A DNA stretch of 64,000 nt from Pseudomonas sp. BCA17. GTDB taxonomy: Bacteria; Pseudomonadota; Gammaproteobacteria; Pseudomonadales; Pseudomonadaceae. Shown here piece after piece: positions 1-8,881 of the stretch (position 1 is its first letter; the number at the start of each line of letters is the position of its first letter). The notes under the pieces were generated by a model, which had not been told where the DNA came from, ran no database searches, and worked only from the letters and a program-made list of their open reading frames with translations. The stretch spans positions 1 to 64,000 of the forward strand of contig NZ_SGWI01000010.1 of assembly GCF_004519405.1 (NCBI RefSeq), in the 5' to 3' direction. A program made the translations under genes and the position numbers.

Positions 1-9
1 CAAAGAGCG

Positions 10-47
10 GGGCCGCTTCGCGGCCCAACGGGAGCAAGCTCCCTCGC
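10..47. repeat. REP-like element with two hairpins
   Basis: Two adjacent hairpins are visible: GGGCCGC / GCGGCCC at 10-26 and GGGAGC / GCTCCC at 30-43, followed by TCGCCA. Read on the minus strand this is the same two-hairpin unit found at 55532-55571 (see there), with changes mainly in the second hairpin. This fits the intergenic REP-type repeats of the P. fluorescens group. It lies downstream of queD and could also help end its transcript; that is inference. Confidence 0.6.
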
Positions 48-114
48 CACAAATACAGTGTTCACTCTTAACTGACTGGCATTAACCGCAAGGGTGGTTC
101 TTTATATCGCTGGT

Positions 115-471
115 CTATTCGCCGCGATAGATGCAGCCGCTGGTGCATGTCTCATGGATGCGGATCGCACTGAGTTCCGGCAACAGGGGTTTCAACTCGT
201 TCCAGATCCACTTGGCCAGTACTTCACTGGTAGGGTTTTCCAGGCCAGGGATGTCATTGAGGTAGTTGTGGTCGAGACGTTCGTAGAGCGGCTTGAAAAT
301 CGCCTTGATCTCCGAGAAGTCGCGAATCCAGCCGGTATGCGGGTCCAGGTCGCCGCTCAGATGGATTGCCACCTTGAACGAGTGCCCGTGCAGGCGCCCG
401 CATTTATGGCCTTCCGGCACGTGCGGCAGGCGGTGGGCGGATTCGAAAGTAAACTCTTTGAAGATTTCCAC
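115..471 (-). CDS. queD: 6-carboxy-5,6,7,8-tetrahydropterin synthase QueD
   Basis: Makes 6-carboxytetrahydropterin from dihydroneopterin triphosphate, the second step of the route to preQ0 and queuosine in tRNA. The 118-residue product has the family hallmarks: FTFESAHRLPHV near the start (first zinc His), GRLHGHSF with the other zinc histidines and the catalytic-type Cys just before it (HKCGRLHGH), and a C-terminal Glu in the RIHETCTSGC segment. I chose the GTG start at 471, giving VEIFKEF, because this matches the usual start and length of QueD; the frame stays open upstream to 576 but that extension looks non-coding. No other queuosine genes are in the window. Confidence 0.93.
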   Translation of the reverse strand: MEIFKEFTFESAHRLPHVPEGHKCGRLHGHSFKVAIHLSGDLDPHTGWIRDFSEIKAIFKPLYERLDHNYLNDIPGLENPTSEVLAKWIWNELKPLLPELSAIRIHETCTSGCIYRGE

Positions 472-821
472 GGTGTGACCTGTAGGGCTTGTGTTGCGTG
501 GGTTTGAGAGGATCGTCAGTTTCTGTAGAACTGATCGATGTACCGATTGGTCGTTGCTGGAGGTGATTGAGCTCATCCATTCAGCAATTGCCGACTGACG
601 TCAGGCGACCGAATTGGGGGGCATTCTAACCTGTTTTGGCGATGTGCCCTCGCTGATCCGACGATAAAAGGTATTTCGGCCCACGCCGGTGGTGTGAAGC
701 CCTCGTCGAGGCACAGGAACAAGTTGATATTTCTCGCCCGGCCTCTTCCCCTATAGGCGGTTGCTTTGAGTCTTCATATCAAAGCAGGGGAGAGGAGCCT
801 CCCTGGGAGGCTCCGATGATT
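472..821. other. intergenic region without a gene
   Basis: About 350 bases between queD and the DUF4142 gene, both on the minus strand. It must contain the queD promoter. The only clear structure is the perfect 10-bp inverted repeat at 794-814 described separately. I see no coding region or RNA gene here. Confidence 0.5.
794..814 (-). terminator. hairpin just after the DUF4142 gene
   Basis: GGAGCCTCCC, one base, GGGAGGCTCC: a perfect 10-bp inverted repeat starting 8 bases after the stop of the minus-strand DUF4142 gene. The tract that follows on the minus strand is only weakly T-rich, so it is a probable, not certain, intrinsic terminator. Confidence 0.6.
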
Positions 822-1331
822 TTACTTGGCATCACCGTCGTGAGCCTTGGACAACGTCTTGGCATGCTCCAAATGGGACTTCAGCTTAGGCAGCGTTTCG
901 GTGGCGAACGCCTTGATTTCAGCATCTTTGCCCTCGGAAATTTCCTTCTCGAAAATTTCAATCGTGGCTTCATGCGCCTTGACCTGATTGTTGGCATAAG
1001 CCTGATCGAAGGATTTGGCACTGCGCAATTCCAGGATCATTGCCTTGGCCTTATCCATAAGCTCTGCACTGTCCGAAACTTTCAGATTCTTGGCGTCTGC
1101 GATGGATTTGAGCTTGGCGTTCGCTGCCGTGTGATCCTTGACCATCATGTCTGCAAAACTTTTGACATCGGCGGCACTGCCTTTTTCCAGGGCGAGCTTG
1201 CCTGCCTCGACTTCAGCGACTCCTTTGGCGGAGGCGTCTTCTACAAAATCGTCATCCTGTGCTGCGAATGCACCTTGGGACGCCAAGCCGACAAGCAGGG
1301 TAAGCGCGCAAGTTTTCAGTACGTTTGCCAT
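822..1331 (-). CDS. DUF4142 domain-containing exported protein
   Basis: A 169-residue protein with a clear Sec signal peptide (MANVLKTCALTLLVGLASQGAFA, cleavage expected after AFA), so probably periplasmic. The mature part is almost all helical, rich in Ala, Lys and Glu, with the layout of DUF4142 (a ferritin-like helical bundle family): a conserved VKSFADMMVKDHTAAN stretch near residue 60 and a His-containing helix near the C-terminus. The ATG is preceded by GAGGGAAC. Function of the family is not established; stress roles have been suggested. It stands alone, with a hairpin terminator behind it. Confidence 0.85.
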   Translation of the reverse strand: MANVLKTCALTLLVGLASQGAFAAQDDDFVEDASAKGVAEVEAGKLALEKGSAADVKSFADMMVKDHTAANAKLKSIADAKNLKVSDSAELMDKAKAMILELRSAKSFDQAYANNQVKAHEATIEIFEKEISEGKDAEIKAFATETLPKLKSHLEHAKTLSKAHDGDAK

Positions 1332-1543
1332 GATTCAGTTCCCTCTTCATATCTGCTGGGCAATAGCGCCCATAAACGTGTGAGCACGTGGTCGCGGAAT
1401 ACGTTCAAGTTTCTTTACCGCGACAGCCCTGCGCATGCAGTCGTCTCCGCTTGTCGGAGCCTATGAATAGTGAGGGGCAGCCTATTTCTGGTAGATCAAC
1501 GGCGTGGGTGGCAACGGCGCCGCGTGCTAGCGCCGAGCCTTCA

Positions 1544-2623
1544 TCAAAGCGCCTGCAAACGATCGCCCAGCCCACCCTTATCGGCCAGTTCCAGGAACTC
1601 ATCGCCCAACCGCCGGCTTTCGCTCATTGCCGTTTGCCAGTATCTATTGCGGCTCGGGTCGTCGCCCATGAAGCGCTTGAAGTCGCTGCGATCCGGCAGC
1701 TTGCCGTGGGGCAGGCGAGCCAGGTAGTCCCTGGATGGCGCCAGCAGCAGCACATCCTGCAAACCCTGCTGGTTGCTGCGCCGCCACGGCAGGCCCTTAT
1801 CAAACCAGCCAGGGATGACCCGGTCGGTAAAGTGCGGGTACAGCACGATGTCGTCGCCGTGGTAGGGCAGGTCGAGGTGGTAGTCCACCAGGCCGCCGTC
1901 GCGATAGGTCCCCTGGCCTGCGCCGGGCAGGTCGCGCACGCCTTGCATCACCATGGGGATGGAGCCTGAGGCCAGCAATGCCTGGCGCAGGTTGCCCAGC
2001 TCCAGTTCCAGGAAACGCGACGGGAAATCCGTCAGCGGATGCACCGGCGGCGCCTGGCGCGGGTCGTGGATGATCAGTCGCTCAAAATGCCGTGACAACC
2101 GCGCGCGACCGCGCAAGTTATCCGCAATCACCGATGTCAGCCCCAGGCCCAGACGCCCGCGATGGTCATCGGCGAGCAGGCCGTGGCTTTTGACCACCAT
2201 GATGTTCAGGCGATAGTGGGGGTTGGCCAGCACCTGCGCATCGCGGCCTGCCAGCAGGTCATCGAGCATGCGCTGGCAGCTTCGCGTGACTTCGGCCATG
2301 GTCACGCCTTTGGCGAAGCTCTGTTCGTTGTACAGGCGGCCGAGGTCGAGCAAGCCTTGTACCGGGTCGGGCAGGCAGGCGCTGGCAAATCGCCAGGAGC
2401 CGATGGAGGCGCCGATCAGTGCGCGCTCACGGGGCGCGCGCGCCAGCCAGTCGCCGAACAGCGCCAGGTCCAGTCCCTGAATCCCCAAGGCCTTGGGGCC
2501 ACCGGCCGCACCGGGTAGGATGCCGACATCGGCAGGCTTGAGGCCCTGTTCGCGAATGCGTGCCAGGGCACGCCGGCCGGCCTTGAGGGTCAAGGCGGGA
2601 AACTCGATGTGGATGGCTGTCAT
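1544..2623 (-). CDS. patatin-like phospholipase family protein
   Basis: Probable serine lipid acyl hydrolase of 359 residues. The patatin elements are present in order: a glycine-rich oxyanion-hole segment (PGAAGGPKALG, about residue 37), the nucleophile elbow GASIG (about residue 72, G-x-S-x-G) and the catalytic aspartate in a DGG motif (YRDGGLVDYH, about residue 243). No signal peptide is seen, so it is expected to act in the cytoplasm or be exported by another route. The substrate cannot be told from sequence. The gene is single, divergent from the PepSY/response-regulator operon. Confidence 0.85.
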   Translation of the reverse strand: MTAIHIEFPALTLKAGRRALARIREQGLKPADVGILPGAAGGPKALGIQGLDLALFGDWLARAPRERALIGASIGSWRFASACLPDPVQGLLDLGRLYNEQSFAKGVTMAEVTRSCQRMLDDLLAGRDAQVLANPHYRLNIMVVKSHGLLADDHRGRLGLGLTSVIADNLRGRARLSRHFERLIIHDPRQAPPVHPLTDFPSRFLELELGNLRQALLASGSIPMVMQGVRDLPGAGQGTYRDGGLVDYHLDLPYHGDDIVLYPHFTDRVIPGWFDKGLPWRRSNQQGLQDVLLLAPSRDYLARLPHGKLPDRSDFKRFMGDDPSRNRYWQTAMSESRRLGDEFLELADKGGLGDRLQAL

Positions 2624-2772
2624 ACCGGTCTCTTTTGAAGCAAGCGGGGCAGTATAGGAAATCTCGCCTGGCGATGGGGGCGTCGATCGATGAAAATTGC
2701 CATGGTGGCAATTCAGTTTCAGTTAAGTTGCGACGGTTAACGTGGTGACCTCAAGGAACAGCAGGATACGCA

Positions 2773-3096
2773 ATGAAGGTAAATCTACGTGTGGGCAGTC
2801 CAATGGCGTTGGTATTGCTATTGGCCAGCTCCCACTTGACGGCCCATGACCTCGGCCAGGACGAAGCCTTGCGTCTGCGCCAGAAGGGCATCATCGCCCC
2901 CCTGGAGCACTTGCTGGGCCCGGCGTTCGAACGCTACCCCGGTGCCAAGTTGCTCGATGCCGAGCTTGAAGAGCACAAGGACCGCGCGGTGCCCTATATC
3001 TACGAAATCGAGTTGCTGACGGTGGAAGGAGTCGTGCGCGAAATCGAACTCGACGCGAGCACTGGAGCGCTGCTCAAAGATAAGGAAGACGACTGA
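2773..3096 (+). CDS. PepSY domain-containing exported protein
   Basis: A 107-residue protein with an N-terminal signal sequence (to about residue 24) followed by a single PepSY domain (EVVREIELDAS-type C-terminal strand: VEGVVREIELDASTGALL). PepSY proteins are small periplasmic inhibitors or sensors. Its stop codon overlaps the next start by one base (TGATG at 3094-3098), so it is translated together with the response regulator and kinase. In P. aeruginosa small periplasmic proteins accompany bqsRS, which suggests an accessory role in signal detection; that is inference. Confidence 0.85.
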   Translation: MKVNLRVGSPMALVLLLASSHLTAHDLGQDEALRLRQKGIIAPLEHLLGPAFERYPGAKLLDAELEEHKDRAVPYIYEIELLTVEGVVREIELDASTGALLKDKEDD

Positions 3097-3764
3097 TGCG
3101 CCTGCTTTTGGTAGAAGACAACGTCCCTCTGGCCGATGAGTTACTGGCCGGCCTGCAACGCCAGGGTTATGCCGTCGACTGGCTGGCCGATGGCCGTGAT
3201 GCTGCCTATCAGGGCAGCAGCGAGCCCTATGACCTGATCATTCTTGACCTTGGCTTGCCCGGCCTGCCCGGGCTTGACGTATTGGCGCAATGGCGTGCGG
3301 CGTCCTTGGTGACGCCGGTGCTGATTCTGACCGCCCGCGATTCCTGGGCCGAGCGCATCGAAGGGCTCAAGGCCGGCGCGGATGATTACCTCGCCAAACC
3401 CTTCCATCCTGAAGAGCTGTTCCTGCGTATCCAGTCGCTGTTGCGCCGCTCCCACGGCCAGGCCAACCAGCCCACCTTGCAAGCCGCCGGCCTGCATCTG
3501 GATGAAGGTCGCCAGTGCGTGCTGCGAGAGGGCGACGAAATCCAGCTGACCGCCGCCGAGTTTCGCCTGCTGCGTTACTTCATGCTGCACCCTCAGCAGA
3601 TCCTGTCGAAAAGCCACTTGGCTGAGCATTTATATGACGGCGAGAACGAGCGCGATTCCAATGTGCTGGAAGTCCACGTCAACCATCTGCGCCGCAAGTT
3701 GGGGCGCAGTGTGATCGAAACCCGGCGTGGCCAGGGTTACCGGTTTGGCGCCAGCCCTGCATGA
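3096..3764 (+). CDS. bqsR: OmpR-family response regulator, BqsR/CarR-like
   Basis: DNA-binding response regulator of 222 residues. The receiver domain (1-120) has the acidic pair E7/D8, the phosphoacceptor D51 (LIILDLGLPG), the conserved Thr in ILTARD and the Lys in DDYLAKPF. The C-terminal winged helix (about 125-218) carries LTAAEFRLLRYF and VHVNHLRRKLG. It overlaps the kinase start by four bases (ATGA at 3761-3764). The name rests on gene order: this pair is flanked by chemoreceptor, transporter, chemoreceptor and trhP as I recall for bqsRS/carRS in P. aeruginosa, where it responds to ferrous iron or calcium. Orthology is likely but not proven here. Confidence 0.8.
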   Translation: MRLLLVEDNVPLADELLAGLQRQGYAVDWLADGRDAAYQGSSEPYDLIILDLGLPGLPGLDVLAQWRAASLVTPVLILTARDSWAERIEGLKAGADDYLAKPFHPEELFLRIQSLLRRSHGQANQPTLQAAGLHLDEGRQCVLREGDEIQLTAAEFRLLRYFMLHPQQILSKSHLAEHLYDGENERDSNVLEVHVNHLRRKLGRSVIETRRGQGYRFGASPA

Positions 3765-5080
3765 AGTCCATTCAGCGGCGCCTGAGCCTGGGCCTGATCA
3801 GTGTGATGGTGGTTGTTGGCGTGGTGCTGGCGCAGACCAGTCTGTGGTTATTCGAAGCCGGGTTGCAGCGCTACCTGGAGGCGGGGCTGCGCAACGACAG
3901 CGAGAACCTGCTGGTCGCCCTGGTGCGTGAGCCCAATGGAATGCAACTTGATGAGCAGCGTTTGTCACCCGCTTATCAACGGCCGTTTTCCGGTCATTAC
4001 TTTCGTATTGATTTTGCCGATATTCACTGGCGCTCCCGTTCGCTTTGGGATCAGGAGCTGCCGCGTCTCCCTCAGATCGGTCTTAAAGGCAATCTGCAAT
4101 TGGGGCCGGAGGGCCAACAACTGCTGGTATTGCGTTCGGACTACAAACGCTTCGGCCAGACGATTTCCATCAGCGTGGCCCAGGACTACACGCCTGTGCG
4201 GGAAAGCTTTCGCCTGATGCGTCAGATCGGCCTGGTGCTGGGGCTGGCGGCGTTATTACTGGTGTTGGTCCTGCAACGAGTGACCGTGCGTCGCGCCTTG
4301 CGCCCGTTGGAAACTGCGCGCGAACAGATCGCCCAACTGCAACAAGGCCAGCGCTCCCAACTCGATACCCAAGTGCCGCTGGAACTGGAGCCGTTGGTCG
4401 CGCAGATCAACCATCTGCTGGCCCACACTGAAGACAGCCTCAAGCGTTCACGCAATGCCTTGGGCAACCTCGGGCATGCCTTGAAAACCCCACTGGCCGT
4501 GTTGTTGAGCGCAGCGTCCAGCGAGCCGCTCAAGGACCATCCGCAACTGAGCAAGTTGTTGCGCGAGCAGCTTGAGCAAGTGCAGCAACGCCTCAATCGT
4601 GAACTCAACCGTGCGCGCCTGGCCGGTGAAACCTTGCCCGGCGCATTATTCGACTGTGAAAAAGAACTGCCCAGCCTGTTGGCCACGCTCAACATGATCC
4701 ACGGTGAGCACCTGGACTTGAGCTACCAGGTGTCGCCCGGCCTGCAACTGCCCTGGGACCGCGAAGACCTGTTGGAACTGCTCGGCAACCTGCTGGACAA
4801 CGCCTGTAAATGGGCGGACGCCGAAGTCCGCCTGATCATCAGCGAAACGGCGCAGGCCTATCTGTTGGCAGTGGAAGACGACGGCCCCGGTATCCCCGAG
4901 ACCGATCGCGACAAGGTGCTTAGCCGAGGTATGCGCCTGGATGAGCAGATCGACGGCCATGGCCTGGGGTTGGGGATCGTGCGGGATATCGTTGAGGTGT
5001 GGGGCGGGGTGTTGCAGTTGCAGGAGAGTGAACTGGGCGGGTTGAAGGTGTTGATTGAGTTGCCCAGGCGCCAGGCTTGA
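3761..5080 (+). CDS. bqsS: sensor histidine kinase, BqsS/CarS-like
   Basis: Membrane sensor kinase of 439 residues, partner of the preceding regulator. Membrane segments at about 10-30 and 153-172 enclose a periplasmic domain of some 120 residues; a HAMP-like linker follows. The dimerisation helix has the phosphorylated H239 in LGHALKTP, and the ATPase domain has the N-box LLDNACKWA and the G-boxes DDGPGIP and GHGLGLGIV. In BqsS of P. aeruginosa ferrous iron sensing was linked to an RExxE motif soon after the first membrane helix; the matching place here reads RNDSE (44-48), so one acidic ligand is missing. It may sense something else or bind metal differently. Confidence 0.8.
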   Translation: MKSIQRRLSLGLISVMVVVGVVLAQTSLWLFEAGLQRYLEAGLRNDSENLLVALVREPNGMQLDEQRLSPAYQRPFSGHYFRIDFADIHWRSRSLWDQELPRLPQIGLKGNLQLGPEGQQLLVLRSDYKRFGQTISISVAQDYTPVRESFRLMRQIGLVLGLAALLLVLVLQRVTVRRALRPLETAREQIAQLQQGQRSQLDTQVPLELEPLVAQINHLLAHTEDSLKRSRNALGNLGHALKTPLAVLLSAASSEPLKDHPQLSKLLREQLEQVQQRLNRELNRARLAGETLPGALFDCEKELPSLLATLNMIHGEHLDLSYQVSPGLQLPWDREDLLELLGNLLDNACKWADAEVRLIISETAQAYLLAVEDDGPGIPETDRDKVLSRGMRLDEQIDGHGLGLGIVRDIVEVWGGVLQLQESELGGLKVLIELPRRQA

Positions 5081-5104
5081 GCCCGGCGCCTCGACAGCGC
5101 GGCA

Positions 5105-7252
5105 TTACACTTTGAATTGGTCCATCAACCCCTGCTGTTGATTCGCCAGGCGGTTCAGCGCCTGGCTGACCCGCGCCGACTCATTGGCCTGCTCCGACAA
5201 CGATTCGGTCACATCCCGGATCGTCGCCACATTGCTGTTGATCTCTTCAGCCACTGCGCTTTGTTCCTCGGCGGCGCTGGCGATCTGCAGGTTCATGTCG
5301 CTGATCACGGTGACCGCGTCGCCAATCTGGCGCAAGGCACTCACGGCCTGGCCCACCTGTTCGACACTGCCCTGGGCCTGGCGGTGGCTGTTGCCCATGG
5401 CGCCGACCACCTCGGTGGTGCCGCTTTGCAATTGCTCGATCACCAGGCGGGTCTCTTCCACCGATTCCTGGGTACGTTGCGCCAGGTTACGTACCTCGTC
5501 GGCAACCACGGCAAACCCACGGCCAGCTTCACCGGCCCGGGCCGCTTCGATGGCGGCGTTGAGCGCCAGCAGGTTGGTCTGCTCGGCGATGCCGCGAATC
5601 ACTTCCAGCACCGAACCGATTTGCGCGCTGTTGGCTGCCAAGCCTTCGACCTGGGCCATGGCGGTACTCATGTCGGCGGCGAGTGCGCCGATGTTGCTGG
5701 TGGTGCGGTCGATCACGGTCAGGCCTTCGCGGGTGGCCTGGTCGGCATCGCGTGCGGCCTGGGCGGCTTGGGCCGCGCTGCGGGCGACATCCTGCGCGGT
5801 GGCGCTCATTTCATGGGAGGCGGTGGCGACCTGATCCACCTGGCGGTATTGCTGTTCCATACCGGCGCTGGTTTCGGTGGCAATCGCGGCGGATTGGTCG
5901 GCGGTACCACGGGCGTCCTGCACTGACCGTTTGACCTCGGCAATGATCGGCTGCAGCTTGTCGAGGAAGCGGTTGAACCAGCCGGCCAGTTGGCCCAGTT
6001 CGTCTTTTTTGTCATAGGCCAGGCGGCGGGTCAGGTCGCCTTCGCCACTGGCGATGTCTTCGAGCATACGTGCCACACCGAGAATCGGACGGGTCACGCC
6101 GCGCGCCATCAGCCATACCAGGGCCAGGCCGGCCACCGCAGCCAACAGGCCCAGGCTCAGTTCCAGCAGGGTGCCCTTGGCATTGTCGGCGTCCAGTTGT
6201 GCTTTCAGGGCTTCGGCAGGGGCGACCAGGACTTTTTCCGGTACGTCCAGCAACACACCCCAGGGCTTGCCGCCCGGGATCGGTATAAATGGCGCCAATA
6301 CCTTGAGTTGGTGGTCGGTACGCAGGCTGCGGGTTTGCGTGCTGCTGGCCAGCGCGCTGATCAACTGCGCGCCGCTGACGGTATCGACCTGGTCCAGGCG
6401 TTGGCTGAGTTTACCGGCGTCCGGGCTGTAGCCGGCAAGCAAGCCGGTCGGGCTGAGGATGCTGACCTGAGTCTGGCCGTCATACAGTTTTTGGCTCGCC
6501 TGTCGGCTCACGGCCTGCAAGCTGTTGAGGTTGATGTCCACCGACAGCGAGGCGATGACTTTGCCGTTGACCATCAGCGGGAACACGATGCTGGTCATCA
6601 GCACGTTCTGCCCGTCGATCACATAAAAGTAGGGTTCGATCACACAGGGTTTAAGGGTCGCGCGCGGGCAGGTGAACCAGGCATTGGCTTTCTCGCCGCT
6701 GGGGCCGACGCTGGTGTCGGCCATGTCACTTTCGGGCAGTGGCATCGAGGTCAGTTTGCCCGGGGTGGGCTGCGACCAATACAGGGCAAAGCGGCCTTTT
6801 TCGTTGCTGCCCAATTCTTTCTGATTGGCGAACAACTCGTCCTTGCCATCCAGCGCATTCGCTTCAAACACCAGGGACAAACCAAGCAGGTCCGGGTTGG
6901 CTTGCAGCGCGGCCTTGACCTGGCGAGTCAGGTCTTCACGGGTGTCGAAGGCATCGAGGAAGCGCTTTTCAGCCTGTTCGCGCAGGAACAGCACTTGGCG
7001 GGAAAAGCCATGGCCGTACTGGTAGGCATCCATGAACTGCTGGCGAATGCCCAGTGACTGCACTTCACCCTGCGCCTCGATGCGCGCCTGGGCCGCGGCA
7101 TCAAGCATCTGCATGCTGGATGCCTTGACCTGCTCGGAGCTCTGCCCCATGCGATACAGCGACAGCCCCACCAGCAGGGTTACGATCCCCAGCAGGCAGA
7201 GACCGGCGAGCAGGGTGATTTTCCATTGAATGGAGAGCTGCCTAAGCGACAT
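5105..7252 (-). CDS. methyl-accepting chemotaxis protein, dCache type (TlpQ-like)
   Basis: Chemoreceptor of 715 residues. Order: membrane helix at about 11-32, a long periplasmic double-Cache domain to about residue 365, a second membrane helix, HAMP, then the cytoplasmic signalling domain with the highly conserved hairpin tip (IRGIAEQTNLLALNAAIEA). ATG at 7252 is preferred over a GTG eight codons upstream because AAGGA lies seven to eight bases before it. The ligand domain contains GRFALYWSQ and an ACPRATLKPC-like cysteine pair. Gene context next to a bqsS-like kinase corresponds to PA2654 (TlpQ, a histamine and polyamine receptor) as I recall; ligand specificity is inference. Confidence 0.85.
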   Translation of the reverse strand: MSLRQLSIQWKITLLAGLCLLGIVTLLVGLSLYRMGQSSEQVKASSMQMLDAAAQARIEAQGEVQSLGIRQQFMDAYQYGHGFSRQVLFLREQAEKRFLDAFDTREDLTRQVKAALQANPDLLGLSLVFEANALDGKDELFANQKELGSNEKGRFALYWSQPTPGKLTSMPLPESDMADTSVGPSGEKANAWFTCPRATLKPCVIEPYFYVIDGQNVLMTSIVFPLMVNGKVIASLSVDINLNSLQAVSRQASQKLYDGQTQVSILSPTGLLAGYSPDAGKLSQRLDQVDTVSGAQLISALASSTQTRSLRTDHQLKVLAPFIPIPGGKPWGVLLDVPEKVLVAPAEALKAQLDADNAKGTLLELSLGLLAAVAGLALVWLMARGVTRPILGVARMLEDIASGEGDLTRRLAYDKKDELGQLAGWFNRFLDKLQPIIAEVKRSVQDARGTADQSAAIATETSAGMEQQYRQVDQVATASHEMSATAQDVARSAAQAAQAARDADQATREGLTVIDRTTSNIGALAADMSTAMAQVEGLAANSAQIGSVLEVIRGIAEQTNLLALNAAIEAARAGEAGRGFAVVADEVRNLAQRTQESVEETRLVIEQLQSGTTEVVGAMGNSHRQAQGSVEQVGQAVSALRQIGDAVTVISDMNLQIASAAEEQSAVAEEINSNVATIRDVTESLSEQANESARVSQALNRLANQQQGLMDQFKV

Positions 7253-7487
7253 CGGGACATCCTTACCTGAAAACACGTAGAGATCCGTTATCGGCTGTGC
7301 GGTTTATTTCTTTATTCAAACGTTCAATAGAAAGCTCAAAGCGGCGTCGTTTTTTGACATGGCCGCCCGCCTGCTGCAAAGTGCGCGCCCTCTAATAAGA
7401 CCTCCTCAGCCTGCACGTCGGCCACCCTGTTTGATGGCCGCCTGGGCGCCGCACGCCTGTTCTTCTGTTTTTTGTCTTGAGGTAACC

Positions 7488-8810
7488 ATGATTAACGCAG
7501 TAATCGCCGCGGTCGGCACCATGCTGGTGCTCAGCCTGTCCCGCGTGCATGTGGTCATCGCCATTATTGTCGGTGCCCTGGTGGGTGGCCTGACCGGTGG
7601 CCTGGGTATCGACGCCACGCTCAAAGCGTTCAACGGTGGCTTGGGCGGCGGCGCCACCGTGGCTTTGTCTTACGCTTTACTCGGTGCTTTCGCCGTGGCG
7701 ATTGCCAAATCCGGTCTGGCCCATGCCCTGGCGGACAAAGCGCTGCTGATGGTGGACCGACAGGAAGCGACCGGTGGCAGTCACGTCAAATGGTTGTTGA
7801 TCGGCCTGCTGTGGGTCGTAGCGATCGCCTCGCAGAACATCCTGCCCATTCATATTGCCTTTATCCCGTTGTTGGTTCCGCCGCTGTTGTACGTGCTGAC
7901 CAAGCTGCAACTGGACCGCCGCCTGATCGCCTGCGTGATGACCTTCGGCTTGATCACGCCCTACATGTTCCTGCCGGTAGGTTTCGGCAACATCTTTCTC
8001 AACCAGATCCTGCTGGCCAACGTCGCCAAGAGCGGCGTAGACATCAGTCAGGTCAATGTCACTCACGCCATGGGCTTGCCGGCGCTGGGCATGGTGGTCG
8101 GCCTGTTGATGGCAGTGTTTGTCAGCTACCGCAAAAAGCGTGTGTATGACTTGGAGAAAATCGAACGGGTCGAGCAAGTGGCGGTGCAGTACAACCCGTT
8201 GACCCTGCTGGTGGCCGGGCTGGCGATTGCCGCAGCATTCATCATCCAATTGTGGCTGGACTCGATGATCATCGGCGCCCTGGCCGGGTTCCTGATCTTC
8301 TCGGTGTCGGGCATCGTGCGCTGGCGCGAGACGGACGACCTGTTCACCGAAGGCATGAAGATGATGGCGATGATTGGCTTCATCATGATCGCCTCGTCGG
8401 GTTTTGCCGAAGTGCTCAAGGCTACCGGCGACGTGCGTTCGCTGGTTGAAACCTCGGCGGCATTCATCGGCCATAGCCGCGGTGTGGGTGCATTGCTGAT
8501 GTTGCTGGTGGGGCTGCTGGTGACGATGGGGATCGGTTCGTCGTTCTCCACGGTGCCGATCCTCGCCGCGATTTTCGTACCGCTGTGCGTGCAACTGGGC
8601 TTCAGCCCGTTGGCCATCGTGTGCATCGTCGGTACGGCGGGGGCCTTGGGCGATGCCGGGTCGCCGGCGTCGGACTCTACCCTCGGCCCGACCTCCGGGC
8701 TGAACATTGACGGCCAGCATCACCATATCTGGGACACCGTGGTGCCGACGTTCTTGCACTACAATATCCCATTGCTTGCGTTTGGCTGGATTGCCGCGAT
8801 GACCCTCTGA
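7488..8810 (+). CDS. Na+/H+ antiporter-family permease (YuiF-like)
   Basis: Inner-membrane transporter of 440 residues with about 11-12 hydrophobic helices, without a cleaved signal. N-terminal (MLVLSLSRVHVVIAIIVGAL) and C-terminal parts (DAGSPASDSTLGPTSGLN, HHIWDTVVPTF) match the NhaC/YuiF-like family, whose B. subtilis member YuiF is thought to carry histidine. ATG at 7488 follows GAGG at a good distance; the longer open frame upstream is in the untranslated leader. It sits between two chemoreceptor genes, in a layout resembling PA2652-PA2654, which suggests that the transported compound and the attractants are related; that link is inference. Confidence 0.8.
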   Translation: MINAVIAAVGTMLVLSLSRVHVVIAIIVGALVGGLTGGLGIDATLKAFNGGLGGGATVALSYALLGAFAVAIAKSGLAHALADKALLMVDRQEATGGSHVKWLLIGLLWVVAIASQNILPIHIAFIPLLVPPLLYVLTKLQLDRRLIACVMTFGLITPYMFLPVGFGNIFLNQILLANVAKSGVDISQVNVTHAMGLPALGMVVGLLMAVFVSYRKKRVYDLEKIERVEQVAVQYNPLTLLVAGLAIAAAFIIQLWLDSMIIGALAGFLIFSVSGIVRWRETDDLFTEGMKMMAMIGFIMIASSGFAEVLKATGDVRSLVETSAAFIGHSRGVGALLMLLVGLLVTMGIGSSFSTVPILAAIFVPLCVQLGFSPLAIVCIVGTAGALGDAGSPASDSTLGPTSGLNIDGQHHHIWDTVVPTFLHYNIPLLAFGWIAAMTL

Positions 8811-8881
8811 CAGGATCGTCCTACAGAAATCGGGCAATGGGCCGTTAACCTCTCAAGTCGCCACGAATAAGAGAGAAAGCC

